A stretch of DNA of 64,000 bases, from the NCBI GenBank assembly GCA_020633955.1, contig JACKCP010000004.1, forward strand, positions 62,001 to 126,000, in the 5' to 3' direction. This stretch comes from Desulfobacteraceae bacterium. GTDB lineage: Bacteria; Desulfobacterota; Desulfobacteria; Desulfobacterales; JACKCP01. A model generated the notes under the pieces. The model saw only the letters and a list, made by a program, of their open reading frames with translations, did not search any database and was not told the origin of the DNA. Below, one piece after another: positions 36,025 through 44,220 of the stretch. How positions within the stretch are numbered: position 1 is the stretch's first letter; the number at the start of each line of letters is the position of its first letter. The position numbers and the translations under genes are program-made.

Positions 36025-36165
36025 TAGCATCTGAACGAAAACAGCCTTTTCTGGCAGTTTCGGCCTCAGATTGAAAATTTAATCCTCAAAATACTCCGGT
36101 ATTCATGCGATTAAATTTTTTATCTTTCTTGAAATGAAAAAACTCTAGTTTTAGGATAATCACTG
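36025..36165 (+). repeat. R1 palindromic element
   Basis: Left end TAGCATCTGAACGAAAACAG, core AAAATTTAATCCTCAAAATA, right end TTTTAGGATAATCACTG. 74 bases after the GGDEF stop. Confidence 0.8.
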
Positions 36166-36177
36166 CTTGATTACTTG

Positions 36178-36280
36178 CAGATTCTAAAGTGAGATTAAAA
36201 ATAACTGAATATCTTGAAGAATAAATTTTTAATTTTGCCAGAATGAACTAAAAAGTGTGTGTTTTTGACGATTATTTCAT
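36178..36280 (+). repeat. Degenerate second R1 copy in tandem
   Basis: Right-half R1 sequence: GAATATCTTGAAGAATAAAT, then AATGAACTAAAAAGTGTGTG and TTTTTGACGATTA. The rest of 36281-36529 is very AT-rich and holds no gene; the cheR promoter is expected there but not identifiable. Confidence 0.45.
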
Positions 36281-36529
36281 TAATTACAAAATATTTTTCA
36301 GAATTTAAACAGCAGGAATATTAATTGTAATCTGTCAATTATTGAATAAACTTCTTTTTTTAGCTTTATTTTTTTTTCATGGTATTATATCTTTTTTAAT
36401 AGTTAATTTATCTTAATTTTTTCTTTTTTTATAAATCCTTGTATTTAGTTTACTGGTATGTATGCCTCCCCATTTGATTGCAGCAGTAATTGGTGGAATA
36501 GATCAATCTATTAATCAAAATGGTTTTAT

Positions 36530-37366
36530 ATGCTCAATAATAATACACATCAAAATTTTGAACTTGGAGAAAAAGATTTTAACTTCATAAGAAATCGAGT
36601 GTATGAAGAATGCGGTATCAATCTGCATGAGGGCAAAAAAGAACTGGTGAGATCAAGACTTTCAAAGCGCTTAAGGGATCTTGGCCTGAAAAGCTTTAAG
36701 GAATACAAGCTGTTTCTTGAACAAAATCATGAAGAATCAATTAATCTCTTAAATGCAATTTCAACTAATCTTACAAGTTTTTTCAGGGAAAAAAAACACT
36801 TTGATTTTTTAACTGAAAAGGGACTTGAAGCACTGCTTGCATCCAGGCAAAGAGATAAAAGAGTATTGAAATGCTGGAGTGCAGGATGCTCAACAGGAGA
36901 AGAACCCTATAGTCTTGCATGCGCTCTCGACATGAAGAGGGATTTTTATAACTTTGACTTTCACATTATGGCAACAGACATATCAACGGATGTTCTTGAT
37001 AAGGCCAAAATGGGCATATATGAAATGTCACGTGTAGCAGGTGTTGAAATTTCCATTCTTAAAAAATATTTTCAAAAAGGTACAGGACAGAGAAAAGGGT
37101 CTGTACGTGTAGGCAGGGAAATAAGGAGCAAAATTAATTTTTTAAGGTTTAATCTTATGGAGCCTTATCGTTTTAATTTTGATTTTGATGTTATATTCTG
37201 CAGAAACGTGATGATATATTTTGAAAAGAAAATTCAGTCTGCTGTTGTAAATAAATTTTATAATGTTTTAAATCCCGGGGGCTATCTTTTTGTTGGACAT
37301 TCTGAGAGCCTTATGAATATTGAGCATAAATTTAAATATGTGGAGCCCACAATCTATCAGAAATAA
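36530..37366 (+). CDS. cheR: Chemotaxis protein methyltransferase
   Basis: SAM-dependent methylase that modifies glutamates on chemoreceptors. 278 residues. The N-terminal all-helical CheR domain (residues 10-70) is followed by the Rossmann methyltransferase with WSAGCSTGEEPYSLA (SAM motif near 117), TDIS and VIFCRNVMIYFEK near 223. No C-terminal TPR or receptor-tethering extension. ATG 36530 lacks a clear Shine-Dalgarno site. First gene of the che operon; cheA starts 13 bases later. Confidence 0.95.
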   Translation: MLNNNTHQNFELGEKDFNFIRNRVYEECGINLHEGKKELVRSRLSKRLRDLGLKSFKEYKLFLEQNHEESINLLNAISTNLTSFFREKKHFDFLTEKGLEALLASRQRDKRVLKCWSAGCSTGEEPYSLACALDMKRDFYNFDFHIMATDISTDVLDKAKMGIYEMSRVAGVEISILKKYFQKGTGQRKGSVRVGREIRSKINFLRFNLMEPYRFNFDFDVIFCRNVMIYFEKKIQSAVVNKFYNVLNPGGYLFVGHSESLMNIEHKFKYVEPTIYQK

Positions 37367-37379
37367 TAAGGGGTTTTTT

Positions 37380-39503
37380 ATGCCTGAAGAAAGCATTGGA
37401 AATTATCATAAACTGATTGAAACTTTTGCAGCTCAGGTAGTTGTTGCTGAGGCCGGTGATATCCCTTCTCTCGGGGAACTCTTAAAACTTCTTGATTCTA
37501 TAATAAAAAGTGAGATTTACGGAGCAAAAGAAATAGGACAATGTCTCAGGGATCTTGTTGAGAAGCTTATTCTTGAAGAAGAAACAGACACTTCTCCCCT
37601 TGAAGATGGAGTCGATGTCTTGAGAGAGCTTGCAAAGGCCTTTTCAAATAAGGAAGAAATTGACAGCGAAAAACTTGATGCACTAATGTGCAGGGTTAAC
37701 TGTTCAATAAAATCCTTGCCTGAAAATGAACCGTCGGAGGCAAAACCATTGAGTGCATCTGAAGATATTTCCCTTTACATAGAATTTGCACAGGAAAGCA
37801 TTGAAAATCTTGAAAAGGCTGAAGTTGATCTTATTGAGCTTGAAGAAAATCCAGAAGACAGTTCCCTCATCAACAGCGTGTTCAGAGCTTTTCATACAAT
37901 CAAGGGAGTTTCCGGGTTTCTTGAACTTGATTCAATAAATCTTCTTGCCCATAAAACAGAAACACTTTTAGACCGTATAAGGCAAAAGGAAATTGATCCA
38001 AATTCAGAAGTAACGGATATAATTTTGAAGTCAGTTGATCTGATGAAAAAAATGATAAATGATATTCTTTTTACCGCTGAATCCCAGGGTTCTATTTCAA
38101 AAAAAGAGTGGGAAATAGAAAGTTTTATAGAGGTTATTGACAATGTTTCGGAAGAGCAAAAGGATATTCCAATTGGAGAGCTTCTTGTAAAGGATAAGGT
38201 GGTCAGACCTGAAGATGTTGAAAGGGGACTTGAAAGGCAGAAGCTGGAGCCTTCTAAAAAAATTGGTGAAATTTTATCCGAGGAAAGCGGGGTATCTAAA
38301 AAAGATATTCACAAGGCTCTTATAAAACAGTCAAAACTTAGAAAAAACAGCTATGCTGTAAAAGTTGATACTGAAAAGCTTGATGCACTTGTAGATCTTA
38401 CAGGAGAGCTTGTAATAGCACAATCAATTCTAAAAGAACTTTCCAGAGGCAAAGATCTTGATAACAGATTTCTTCAGTCTCTTGGGCAGATGAATCAGAT
38501 AATTTCTTCTGTTCAGAAAATTTCCATGTCAATGAGAATGGTTCCCATCGGAAATACATTTCAGAAAATGATAAGGGTTGTAAGGGATGTGTCTTCAAAC
38601 CTTGGGAAAAAAGTTGAGCTTTTCATGGAGGGAAAGGATACCGAAGTTGACAGAAATATGGTCGATGCACTTTATGAGCCACTGGTTCATATGGTCAGGA
38701 ACTCAGTGGATCACGGAATTGAAAATCCTTCTGAAAGAAAAGCAAAAGGAAAGGACGGCTGCGGGAAAATAATTCTTTCTTCATATCACAAGGCCGGAAA
38801 TATAGTAATAGAAATAACTGATGACGGTAAAGGACTTGACAAGGATTTTCTCATTGAAAAAGCTGTGAAAAAAGGGATTGTTTCTGAACCTGAAAGACTT
38901 GGAGAAAAAGATATTTTTAACCTCATTTTTCACCCGGGTTTTTCCACTGCTGAAAATGTAACTGATGTTTCAGGCAGAGGAGTTGGGATGGATGTTGTCA
39001 AGGAGGCAATTGAAAACTTAAAGGGACATCTTGATATAAGCTCAAAAAAAGATGAAGGTACAAAATTTATAATAAGACTCCCTCTTACTATGGCAATTAT
39101 TGACGGGATGCTTATAAGAGTTGGAAAGGAAAAGTATATTGTCCCAACAATGAGCATTCTTGAAGCAGTTCCATTTGAAAAGAAGAATTATTTTACTGTG
39201 GAAAAAAAAGGTGAAATGATCAAGGCCAGAAATGAGCTTATTCCTCTTGTCAGGCTAAATATGCTTTGTAATGCACTTTATGATGATAAAAATGAAAACC
39301 TTCTTGTTCTTATTGTTGAAAATAAGGGAGAAAAATGCGGTCTTCTCCTTGATGAGCTTTTGGGTAAAGACGAATTTGTTATAAAAAATCTTGGGAATAT
39401 ATTCAAGGATACAAAGGTTTTCTCTGGAGGAGCCATACTCGGAGATGGACGGGTTGGTTTGATTATTGATATTGCAGGTCTTTTTGAATGGAGTTCACTG
39501 TAG
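37380..39503 (+). CDS. cheA: Chemotaxis histidine kinase CheA with GspE-N-like repeats
   Basis: Sensor kinase that phosphorylates CheY/CheB-type receivers. 707 residues from ATG 37380, which has AAGGGG upstream; the frame extends 20 codons further into cheR but without support. Order: an N-terminal helical region (1-120), HPt domain with AFHTIKGVSGF (phospho-His172), two tandem repeats at about 262-318 of the form GELLV...VRPEDVERGLERQ and GEILS...VSKKDIHKALIKQ in the place of the usual P2 domain, dimerisation helices (from 323), HATPase with NSVDHGIENP and the G boxes, and a CheW-like regulatory domain. The repeats resemble GspE/MshE N-terminal domains, some of which bind c-di-GMP. No separate cheW lies in the operon. 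Confidence 0.93.
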   Translation: MPEESIGNYHKLIETFAAQVVVAEAGDIPSLGELLKLLDSIIKSEIYGAKEIGQCLRDLVEKLILEEETDTSPLEDGVDVLRELAKAFSNKEEIDSEKLDALMCRVNCSIKSLPENEPSEAKPLSASEDISLYIEFAQESIENLEKAEVDLIELEENPEDSSLINSVFRAFHTIKGVSGFLELDSINLLAHKTETLLDRIRQKEIDPNSEVTDIILKSVDLMKKMINDILFTAESQGSISKKEWEIESFIEVIDNVSEEQKDIPIGELLVKDKVVRPEDVERGLERQKLEPSKKIGEILSEESGVSKKDIHKALIKQSKLRKNSYAVKVDTEKLDALVDLTGELVIAQSILKELSRGKDLDNRFLQSLGQMNQIISSVQKISMSMRMVPIGNTFQKMIRVVRDVSSNLGKKVELFMEGKDTEVDRNMVDALYEPLVHMVRNSVDHGIENPSERKAKGKDGCGKIILSSYHKAGNIVIEITDDGKGLDKDFLIEKAVKKGIVSEPERLGEKDIFNLIFHPGFSTAENVTDVSGRGVGMDVVKEAIENLKGHLDISSKKDEGTKFIIRLPLTMAIIDGMLIRVGKEKYIVPTMSILEAVPFEKKNYFTVEKKGEMIKARNELIPLVRLNMLCNALYDDKNENLLVLIVENKGEKCGLLLDELLGKDEFVIKNLGNIFKDTKVFSGGAILGDGRVGLIIDIAGLFEWSSL

Positions 39504-39963
39504 CTGTAAAATATGGTTTTTTGCTGTATGACTGTAAGAAAGTCTCATCTTTTTTTGTAGTGAATTTTTTTCTGTAATTAGTGATTGCCTCAAAATATGG
39601 TCTCAGTTCAAAAACCGATTAAAAGAATATTGTTTTATTTGACCTGATAAATTGCAGCTATTCAGCAAAGAATTGTAACTGTTCAGTTCAATTTAGAACG
39701 GAAACAGGATTTTTTGACCAGGTTTAATGAAATATTTTTTTCTTATGTGCTTTAACTTCTATGGAATAATGCTCAAAAAGAATCTGTGAGTTCTTATGGC
39801 TTAAACTGAGCAGTTATAAAAAAAATAATTTTTTGAAGCTTAAATTCTGATCGCACTTTACCAAGATCCGCAAGGCCAGATGTTTTTTTTGCTTATTATT
39901 TAAAATTGGTTCTTACAGGCGGCTTTGAAGGGAATTACCCGGATAATTGATGGAGGTGGTAAA
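39504..39963. other. Intergenic region between cheA and cheD
   Basis: 460 bases without a gene. It holds an isolated R1-type end near 39578 (TTAGTGATTGCCTCAAAATA) and an R2 element (39675-39817). The insertion separates cheD from cheA, so cheD onwards may be a second transcript. Confidence 0.6.
39675..39817. repeat. R2 element (IS66-like MITE)
   Basis: Left terminus GTAACTGTTCAGTTCAATTT; right terminus, read inverted, ATAACTGCTCAGTTTAAG; about 143 bp, no coding capacity. The 8-bp target duplication is no longer exact here. Confidence 0.7.
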
Positions 39964-40443
39964 TTGAAAGTGGTAGTTGGAGTTGCCGATATGAAGGCAA
40001 GCAATAAAAAAGGTGATGAAATAATCACATATTCTCTTGGCTCCTGTATAGGCGTTGCTGTTTTTGATCCACTTGTCAAGGCTGCAGGCATTTTGCACTA
40101 TATGCTGCCTGAATCTGAACTTGATATTGAAAAGGCAAGAAAAAATCCTTTTATGTTTGCAGATACAGGTATTCCCCAGCTTTTCAGGGAACTATATAAA
40201 TACGGCGGTAAAAAACAGAGAATGAAGGTTGTTATAGCCGGGGGGGCTCAGATTTTAGATCAAAAAGGCTTTTTTAATATAGGCAAGCGAAATTATATGG
40301 CTGTTAAAAAAATGTTTTTCAGGAATAACGTTTTTTGTGATTATGAGGATATCGGAGGAAATATAAACCGAACAGTGACTGTAAGGGTGGATACCGGAGA
40401 AGTTGTTATTAAAACATCAGGACAGGGGGAAAAGATCATATGA
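39964..40443 (+). CDS. cheD: Chemoreceptor glutamine deamidase CheD
   Basis: Deamidates receptor glutamines and in many bacteria is held by CheC/CheX-type phosphatases. 159 residues from TTG 39964, preceded by GGAGG at 7 bases; the frame extends to 39925, but the extra residues contain the ribosome binding site. The catalytic triad is visible: Thr and Cys in ITYSLGSCIGVAVFD and His in GILHYMLP. GGAQ near residue 98 is also conserved. It overlaps the next gene by 4 bases. Confidence 0.94.
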   Translation: MKVVVGVADMKASNKKGDEIITYSLGSCIGVAVFDPLVKAAGILHYMLPESELDIEKARKNPFMFADTGIPQLFRELYKYGGKKQRMKVVIAGGAQILDQKGFFNIGKRNYMAVKKMFFRNNVFCDYEDIGGNINRTVTVRVDTGEVVIKTSGQGEKII

Positions 40444-41288
40444 AGTTTATAAATCTCCTTTTGGAACAAATTGATGAGCTTGATCCTTTTCCTGAAATAG
40501 CCCACAGGGTCCTTGATCTTTCCCAGAAAAGCGATTCAAAGATGTCTGAAATAGCAAATGTAATTCAATATGATCCAATGATCACAGCTGATATAATTAA
40601 AATGAGCAACAGTGCCTACTTCGGCATTTCAAGAAAGGTTGAAACACTTAAAGATGCTATTTCAGTTCTTGGGCTGGACAGGATAATAAATCTTGTTCTT
40701 ATGAAATGCGGTTCAAAAAATTTTAAGGGCTCTCAGGCTGGTTATGATCTGGACGAGGGTTCTTTATGGAAAAAATCTGCCAGTGCTGCAGTAATAGCAG
40801 GCAAAATTGCAGGTGAAAAAATACCGGGATCAAAGTCAAGAATATTTACTGCTGCTCTTTTGAGAGATATAGGGAAAGTTGTTCTTGGACAGTTTGTTGC
40901 CAATAAAAAGGCTAAGATTCAATCACTGGTTGAAAATAATTTATTAAGTTTTGATGAGGCTGAAAAAAAAGTTTTTGGAATTGATCAGGGTGAAATGAGC
41001 AGTCTTATTGTAAAAAAATGGGGTTTCCCTGACGAAATGGTAGTAATTGTAAAAAATTCCTTTAATCCAAAGGGAAGTTCAAAGTTTCAGATTGAGTCGG
41101 ATATTGTTTATTTTGCTCATAATATCTGTCTTATGCTTGGAATTGGAGTTGGCTCAGACGGCCTTGCATACAGATTTGATGAAAATGTAATGAAAAGGCT
41201 TGATTTTGAGCATAAGGATATTGAACTTATGATGGCAGATTTTACCGATTCCATAAGGGATCTTGAAAAACTGATAGAAAGTGTTTGA
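40440..41288 (+). CDS. HDOD-domain protein
   Basis: 282 residues, almost entirely an HDOD domain, a non-catalytic relative of HD phosphohydrolases found in signalling operons. Sequence support: PFPEIAHRVLDLSQK, IQYDPMITADIIKMSNSAYFG and ISVLGLDRIINLVL. Where HD enzymes have HD it reads LLRDIGK, so metal chemistry is not expected. Operon position between cheD and a receiver gene suggests a role in chemosensory output. It overlaps cheD by 4 bases. Confidence 0.88.
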   Translation: MKFINLLLEQIDELDPFPEIAHRVLDLSQKSDSKMSEIANVIQYDPMITADIIKMSNSAYFGISRKVETLKDAISVLGLDRIINLVLMKCGSKNFKGSQAGYDLDEGSLWKKSASAAVIAGKIAGEKIPGSKSRIFTAALLRDIGKVVLGQFVANKKAKIQSLVENNLLSFDEAEKKVFGIDQGEMSSLIVKKWGFPDEMVVIVKNSFNPKGSSKFQIESDIVYFAHNICLMLGIGVGSDGLAYRFDENVMKRLDFEHKDIELMMADFTDSIRDLEKLIESV

Positions 41289-41308
41289 ACTTATCGGGAG
41301 CAAAAAAA

Positions 41309-41740
41309 ATGGGTAAACTTACAATAATGGTAGTAGATGACTCTTCTCCAATGAGGGAGGTTATCATAAAGACAATCAAGGCTGCTGGATACTCATCAGA
41401 TAATTTTATTCAGGCTTCAAACGGACAAAAGGCGCTTGAGCAGATGCAGGGTAACTGGATAGATCTTCTTGTTACCGATTACAATATGCCGGATATGGAT
41501 GGATTAGAACTCATTGAGGAAATGCAGAAAGACGAGGTTTTTTCATCTGTACCCGTGCTTATTATCACAACAGAAAGACGTGATGAGCTGATAAACATGT
41601 TTATGGAAAAGGGTGCTGCAGGCTATCTCAAAAAGCCGTTTAAGCCCGAGGATATAAGGCAGAAAATCATAGAAATTCTTGGTGAAAGGATTTGTGATGG
41701 AAATGAAGCTGAAGACTTTGATGAAGGACTCGATTTCTGA
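41309..41740 (+). CDS. CheY-like response regulator
   Basis: Single receiver domain of 143 residues. The acidic pocket VVDDSSPMRE, phospho-acceptor Asp in VTDYNMPDMDG, TTE and KKPFKP are all present, so it should be phosphorylated, presumably by CheA. ATG 41309 with GGGAG upstream is preferred over TTG 41285. A 20-residue acidic C-terminal tail extends past the receiver and overlaps the next gene by 44 bases. Confidence 0.92.
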   Translation: MGKLTIMVVDDSSPMREVIIKTIKAAGYSSDNFIQASNGQKALEQMQGNWIDLLVTDYNMPDMDGLELIEEMQKDEVFSSVPVLIITTERRDELINMFMEKGAAGYLKKPFKPEDIRQKIIEILGERICDGNEAEDFDEGLDF

Positions 41741-42182
41741 GGTTCTTTCAGGAATGTTTTTTTCACCTGTTGAATTCAGTGAAGATTTTACAGCTGAAGG
41801 AATAAATGATTTTTTGAAAAACAGGAATCTTGTTATTGCAAGGATTCTGGTTGAGGGAGAATCTTTACTGGAGATTTATGCGGCAGTACTGCCAGAGACA
41901 ATGGAGGAGCTTACCTTGAATTTTACGGGAAAATCAATTGCTGAAATGTCTGACATTGAAGGTTCTCTAATGGAAATGCTCAATATGGCTGGAGGAGAGA
42001 TTGTTGCCGATTTTTTTGAAAGTCCTGAAACAAGGCTTCATATACCTGAAATTTGCAGTGAGTCCGATCTTCTGGATTCTCTATCAGATAAAAATACTGA
42101 AAAAATACTCATCAAGTGCAATTTGATTGATGGTGAGCTTCTGTTCGTTGGTTCGCTGAGAAAACCAGAAATTGAAAGGTGA
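41697..42182 (+). CDS. CheX/CheC-like chemotaxis phosphatase
   Basis: 161 residues from ATG 41697, which has AAGGA at 6 bases; the frame is open from 41679. Resembles the CheC/CheX/FliY fold: the helix with MEMLNMAGGEIV carries the E-x-x-N phosphatase motif. Only one such motif is visible, as in CheX. It would dephosphorylate the receiver encoded immediately upstream and, by analogy with CheC, may interact with CheD. cheB follows after 5 bases. Confidence 0.7.
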   Translation: MEMKLKTLMKDSISEVLSGMFFSPVEFSEDFTAEGINDFLKNRNLVIARILVEGESLLEIYAAVLPETMEELTLNFTGKSIAEMSDIEGSLMEMLNMAGGEIVADFFESPETRLHIPEICSESDLLDSLSDKNTEKILIKCNLIDGELLFVGSLRKPEIER

Positions 42183-42187
42183 TCTAA

Positions 42188-43231
42188 ATGGCTGGAAAAA
42201 TAAGAGTTCTTATTGTTGATGATTCTGCTGTTGTCAGAAAAATTTTAGCACAGGGCCTTGAGGGAGAAGATGATATTGATGTTGTTGGAACAGCCCCTGA
42301 TCCATATGTTGCAAGAGAAAAGATAGTAAAGCTAAATCCAGATGTTATTACACTTGATGTGGAAATGCCGAGGATGGATGGAATTACTTTTCTGAAAAAA
42401 CTGATGAGATATTACCCGGTACCGGTAATTATAGTCAGTTCTTTAACTGAAAAAGGCGGAGAGCTTGCTCTTGAGGCGATGAAAAGCGGTGCTGTTGAAG
42501 TTATGGCAAAACCTTCTGGTTCATATTCTGTTGGCGATATGTCCGAGCAGATAGCAGATAAGATAAGGGCTGCTGCCCGTGTTAATGTGAGAAGAAAGAT
42601 TGAGATGAACAATTTTTCCCAGTCTTCTTTAAGACCGCTGACAATGAAATCGCTGAGTCTGACAACCAGAAAACTTATAGCCATAGGTGCTTCAACTGGA
42701 GGAACAGAAGCAATAAGATATCTCATGAAAAAACTTCCGGCAAATTGTCCGGGAATTGTAGTAGTTCAGCACATGCCAGCAAAGTTTACAAAATCCTATG
42801 CCGAAAGCCTTAATTCTCAATCTGCCTTAACTGTAAAGGAAGCCTGTGATGGCGACCCTGTGACTCCTGGAACAGCACTTATTGCTCCTGGCAATTATCA
42901 TTTGCTGGCTGCAAGGAGCGGAGCAAGATATTTTGTGCGGGTTAAGACTGGCCCAATGGTTCATCATCAAAGACCGGCTGTTGATGTTTTATTTAAAACT
43001 GTTGCCTCCCATGCAGGGGCAAATGCAGTTGGAGTAATTTTAACCGGTATGGGTGCAGATGGTGCAGAAGGACTTCTGGAAATGAAAAACGCAGGTGCCA
43101 GGACAATTGCTCAGGATGAGAATTCCTGTGTTGTATTTGGCATGCCAAAAGAGGCAATAAAAAAGGGCGCAGCCGAATTTGTGCTGCCCCTTGACAGAAT
43201 TGCGGAAAAAATTGTTGAGCTTGTGCAATAA
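42188..43231 (+). CDS. cheB: Chemotaxis response regulator methylesterase
   Basis: Removes receptor methyl esters. 347 residues: receiver with VDDSAVVRK and phospho-Asp in VITLDVEMPRMDG, linker, then the methylesterase domain with the Ser in AIGASTGGTEA (near 168), His in VVQHMPAKFT and Asp in GMGADGAEG. Last gene of the che cluster; a YkgJ gene lies convergent 30 bases later. Confidence 0.97.
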   Translation: MAGKIRVLIVDDSAVVRKILAQGLEGEDDIDVVGTAPDPYVAREKIVKLNPDVITLDVEMPRMDGITFLKKLMRYYPVPVIIVSSLTEKGGELALEAMKSGAVEVMAKPSGSYSVGDMSEQIADKIRAAARVNVRRKIEMNNFSQSSLRPLTMKSLSLTTRKLIAIGASTGGTEAIRYLMKKLPANCPGIVVVQHMPAKFTKSYAESLNSQSALTVKEACDGDPVTPGTALIAPGNYHLLAARSGARYFVRVKTGPMVHHQRPAVDVLFKTVASHAGANAVGVILTGMGADGAEGLLEMKNAGARTIAQDENSCVVFGMPKEAIKKGAAEFVLPLDRIAEKIVELVQ

Positions 43232-43261
43232 CAAAAAGTTCCTGGAAAAATTATTTTTATT

Positions 43262-43891
43262 TTATGATCGGATTATTGAATTTAGTTCCTGTATTAGTTC
43301 TTTAAGTTCGTCCTGAAACTCAGGGGGAACCATGAGTGCTCTTGGGGTCTGGTTTTCAATAAATTTTGATGTAAATAAAGGGTTGGCCCCGTGCACAATA
43401 AGATCAATTATGTTTCCACTTAATCCATCATAATCAAGAAGTTCTGTATACTGCTGAAATATATTATTGATTGACATTGTTCGTTCATCGATTTCAGAAA
43501 TTTCAGTTTTTGAACAGTCTGCAAATGAGAGCTGAACCCTGCAGGCAAGAGGCCGTATATCATAGATCATGCATTCATTTTCAAATAAAAAAGGGCATTT
43601 TACTTCTGTGAATGGAATATATTCTTCAGGGATATCCAAATCAGTCATGGATATATTTGCAATAGCATTAATGGTAGTTTTTGGCATGAATCTTTCATGT
43701 TCAAGGTAATTTTCAAGTTTTTTTTTGAGTGTCTGCCCGATTTTATTCATTATCAGTTCGGCTTCAAGGGATGTTGCTGCAATGTTTATTGTGCAGCATT
43801 TATCACAGCCCTTTTTGCAGAAAAATGAAGATCCTTCAGTCCATTTTTGGTGAAGATCATATATTTTTTGAAGTTTTTGTATTCTGCTCAT
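43262..43891 (-). CDS. YkgJ-family cysteine-cluster protein 4
   Basis: 209 residues. N-terminal CKKGCDKCC at about residue 25 and distal CPFLFENECMIYDIRPLACRVQ followed by FADCSK. Shorter spacing in the first cluster than in the other three members. Convergent with cheB, monocistronic. The role is unknown. Confidence 0.75.
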   Translation of the reverse strand: MSRIQKLQKIYDLHQKWTEGSSFFCKKGCDKCCTINIAATSLEAELIMNKIGQTLKKKLENYLEHERFMPKTTINAIANISMTDLDIPEEYIPFTEVKCPFLFENECMIYDIRPLACRVQLSFADCSKTEISEIDERTMSINNIFQQYTELLDYDGLSGNIIDLIVHGANPLFTSKFIENQTPRALMVPPEFQDELKELIQELNSIIRS

Positions 43892-44220
43892 CTAATTTCC
43901 TCAAGTTTTAGTACATAAAAAATTTATATAAATGAAGACATACATTAAAGGTAAAATTATTTCAAACCTTGAGTAAAATTTTTGGAAGGTAACTGTTCAG
44001 TTTAATTTAGAACGGCTTTTTCTGAGTTTTTAAGCTGAAGAGTTACTTTGGAAGCATCCTTTAATAATTGACCAGATTGGCTGCTATCTGAAACAAGTAT
44101 TTTTTCTTGGCTAAGTTAAAAGCGCCAGGGATTTGTGGAAAAACCTTTAATCCCTTGGTTATTGATTTTTATTCAATCAATCATCCGTAAGAAAAACCAG
44201 ATCAATTTAAGGACAGTTAG
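43892..44220. other. Intergenic region with an R2 element
   Basis: 329 bases, no gene. Apart from the R2 copy at 43989-44046 nothing is recognised; the rest is AT-rich. Confidence 0.6.
43981..44054. repeat. R2 element (IS66-like MITE), minimal copy with exact 8-bp target duplication
   Basis: A 58-bp element (43989-44046) with termini GTAACTGTTCAGTTTAA and, inverted, GTAACTCTTCAGCTTAA. It is flanked on both sides by the direct repeat TTTGGAAG (43981-43988 and 44047-44054). GTAA ends and 8-bp duplications are hallmarks of the IS66 family. Confidence 0.85.

Noticed and set aside
37320..37379. Extended N-terminus of CheA
   Set aside because: The extra 20 codons overlap cheR and lack a ribosome binding site, whereas ATG 37380 has AAGGGG.
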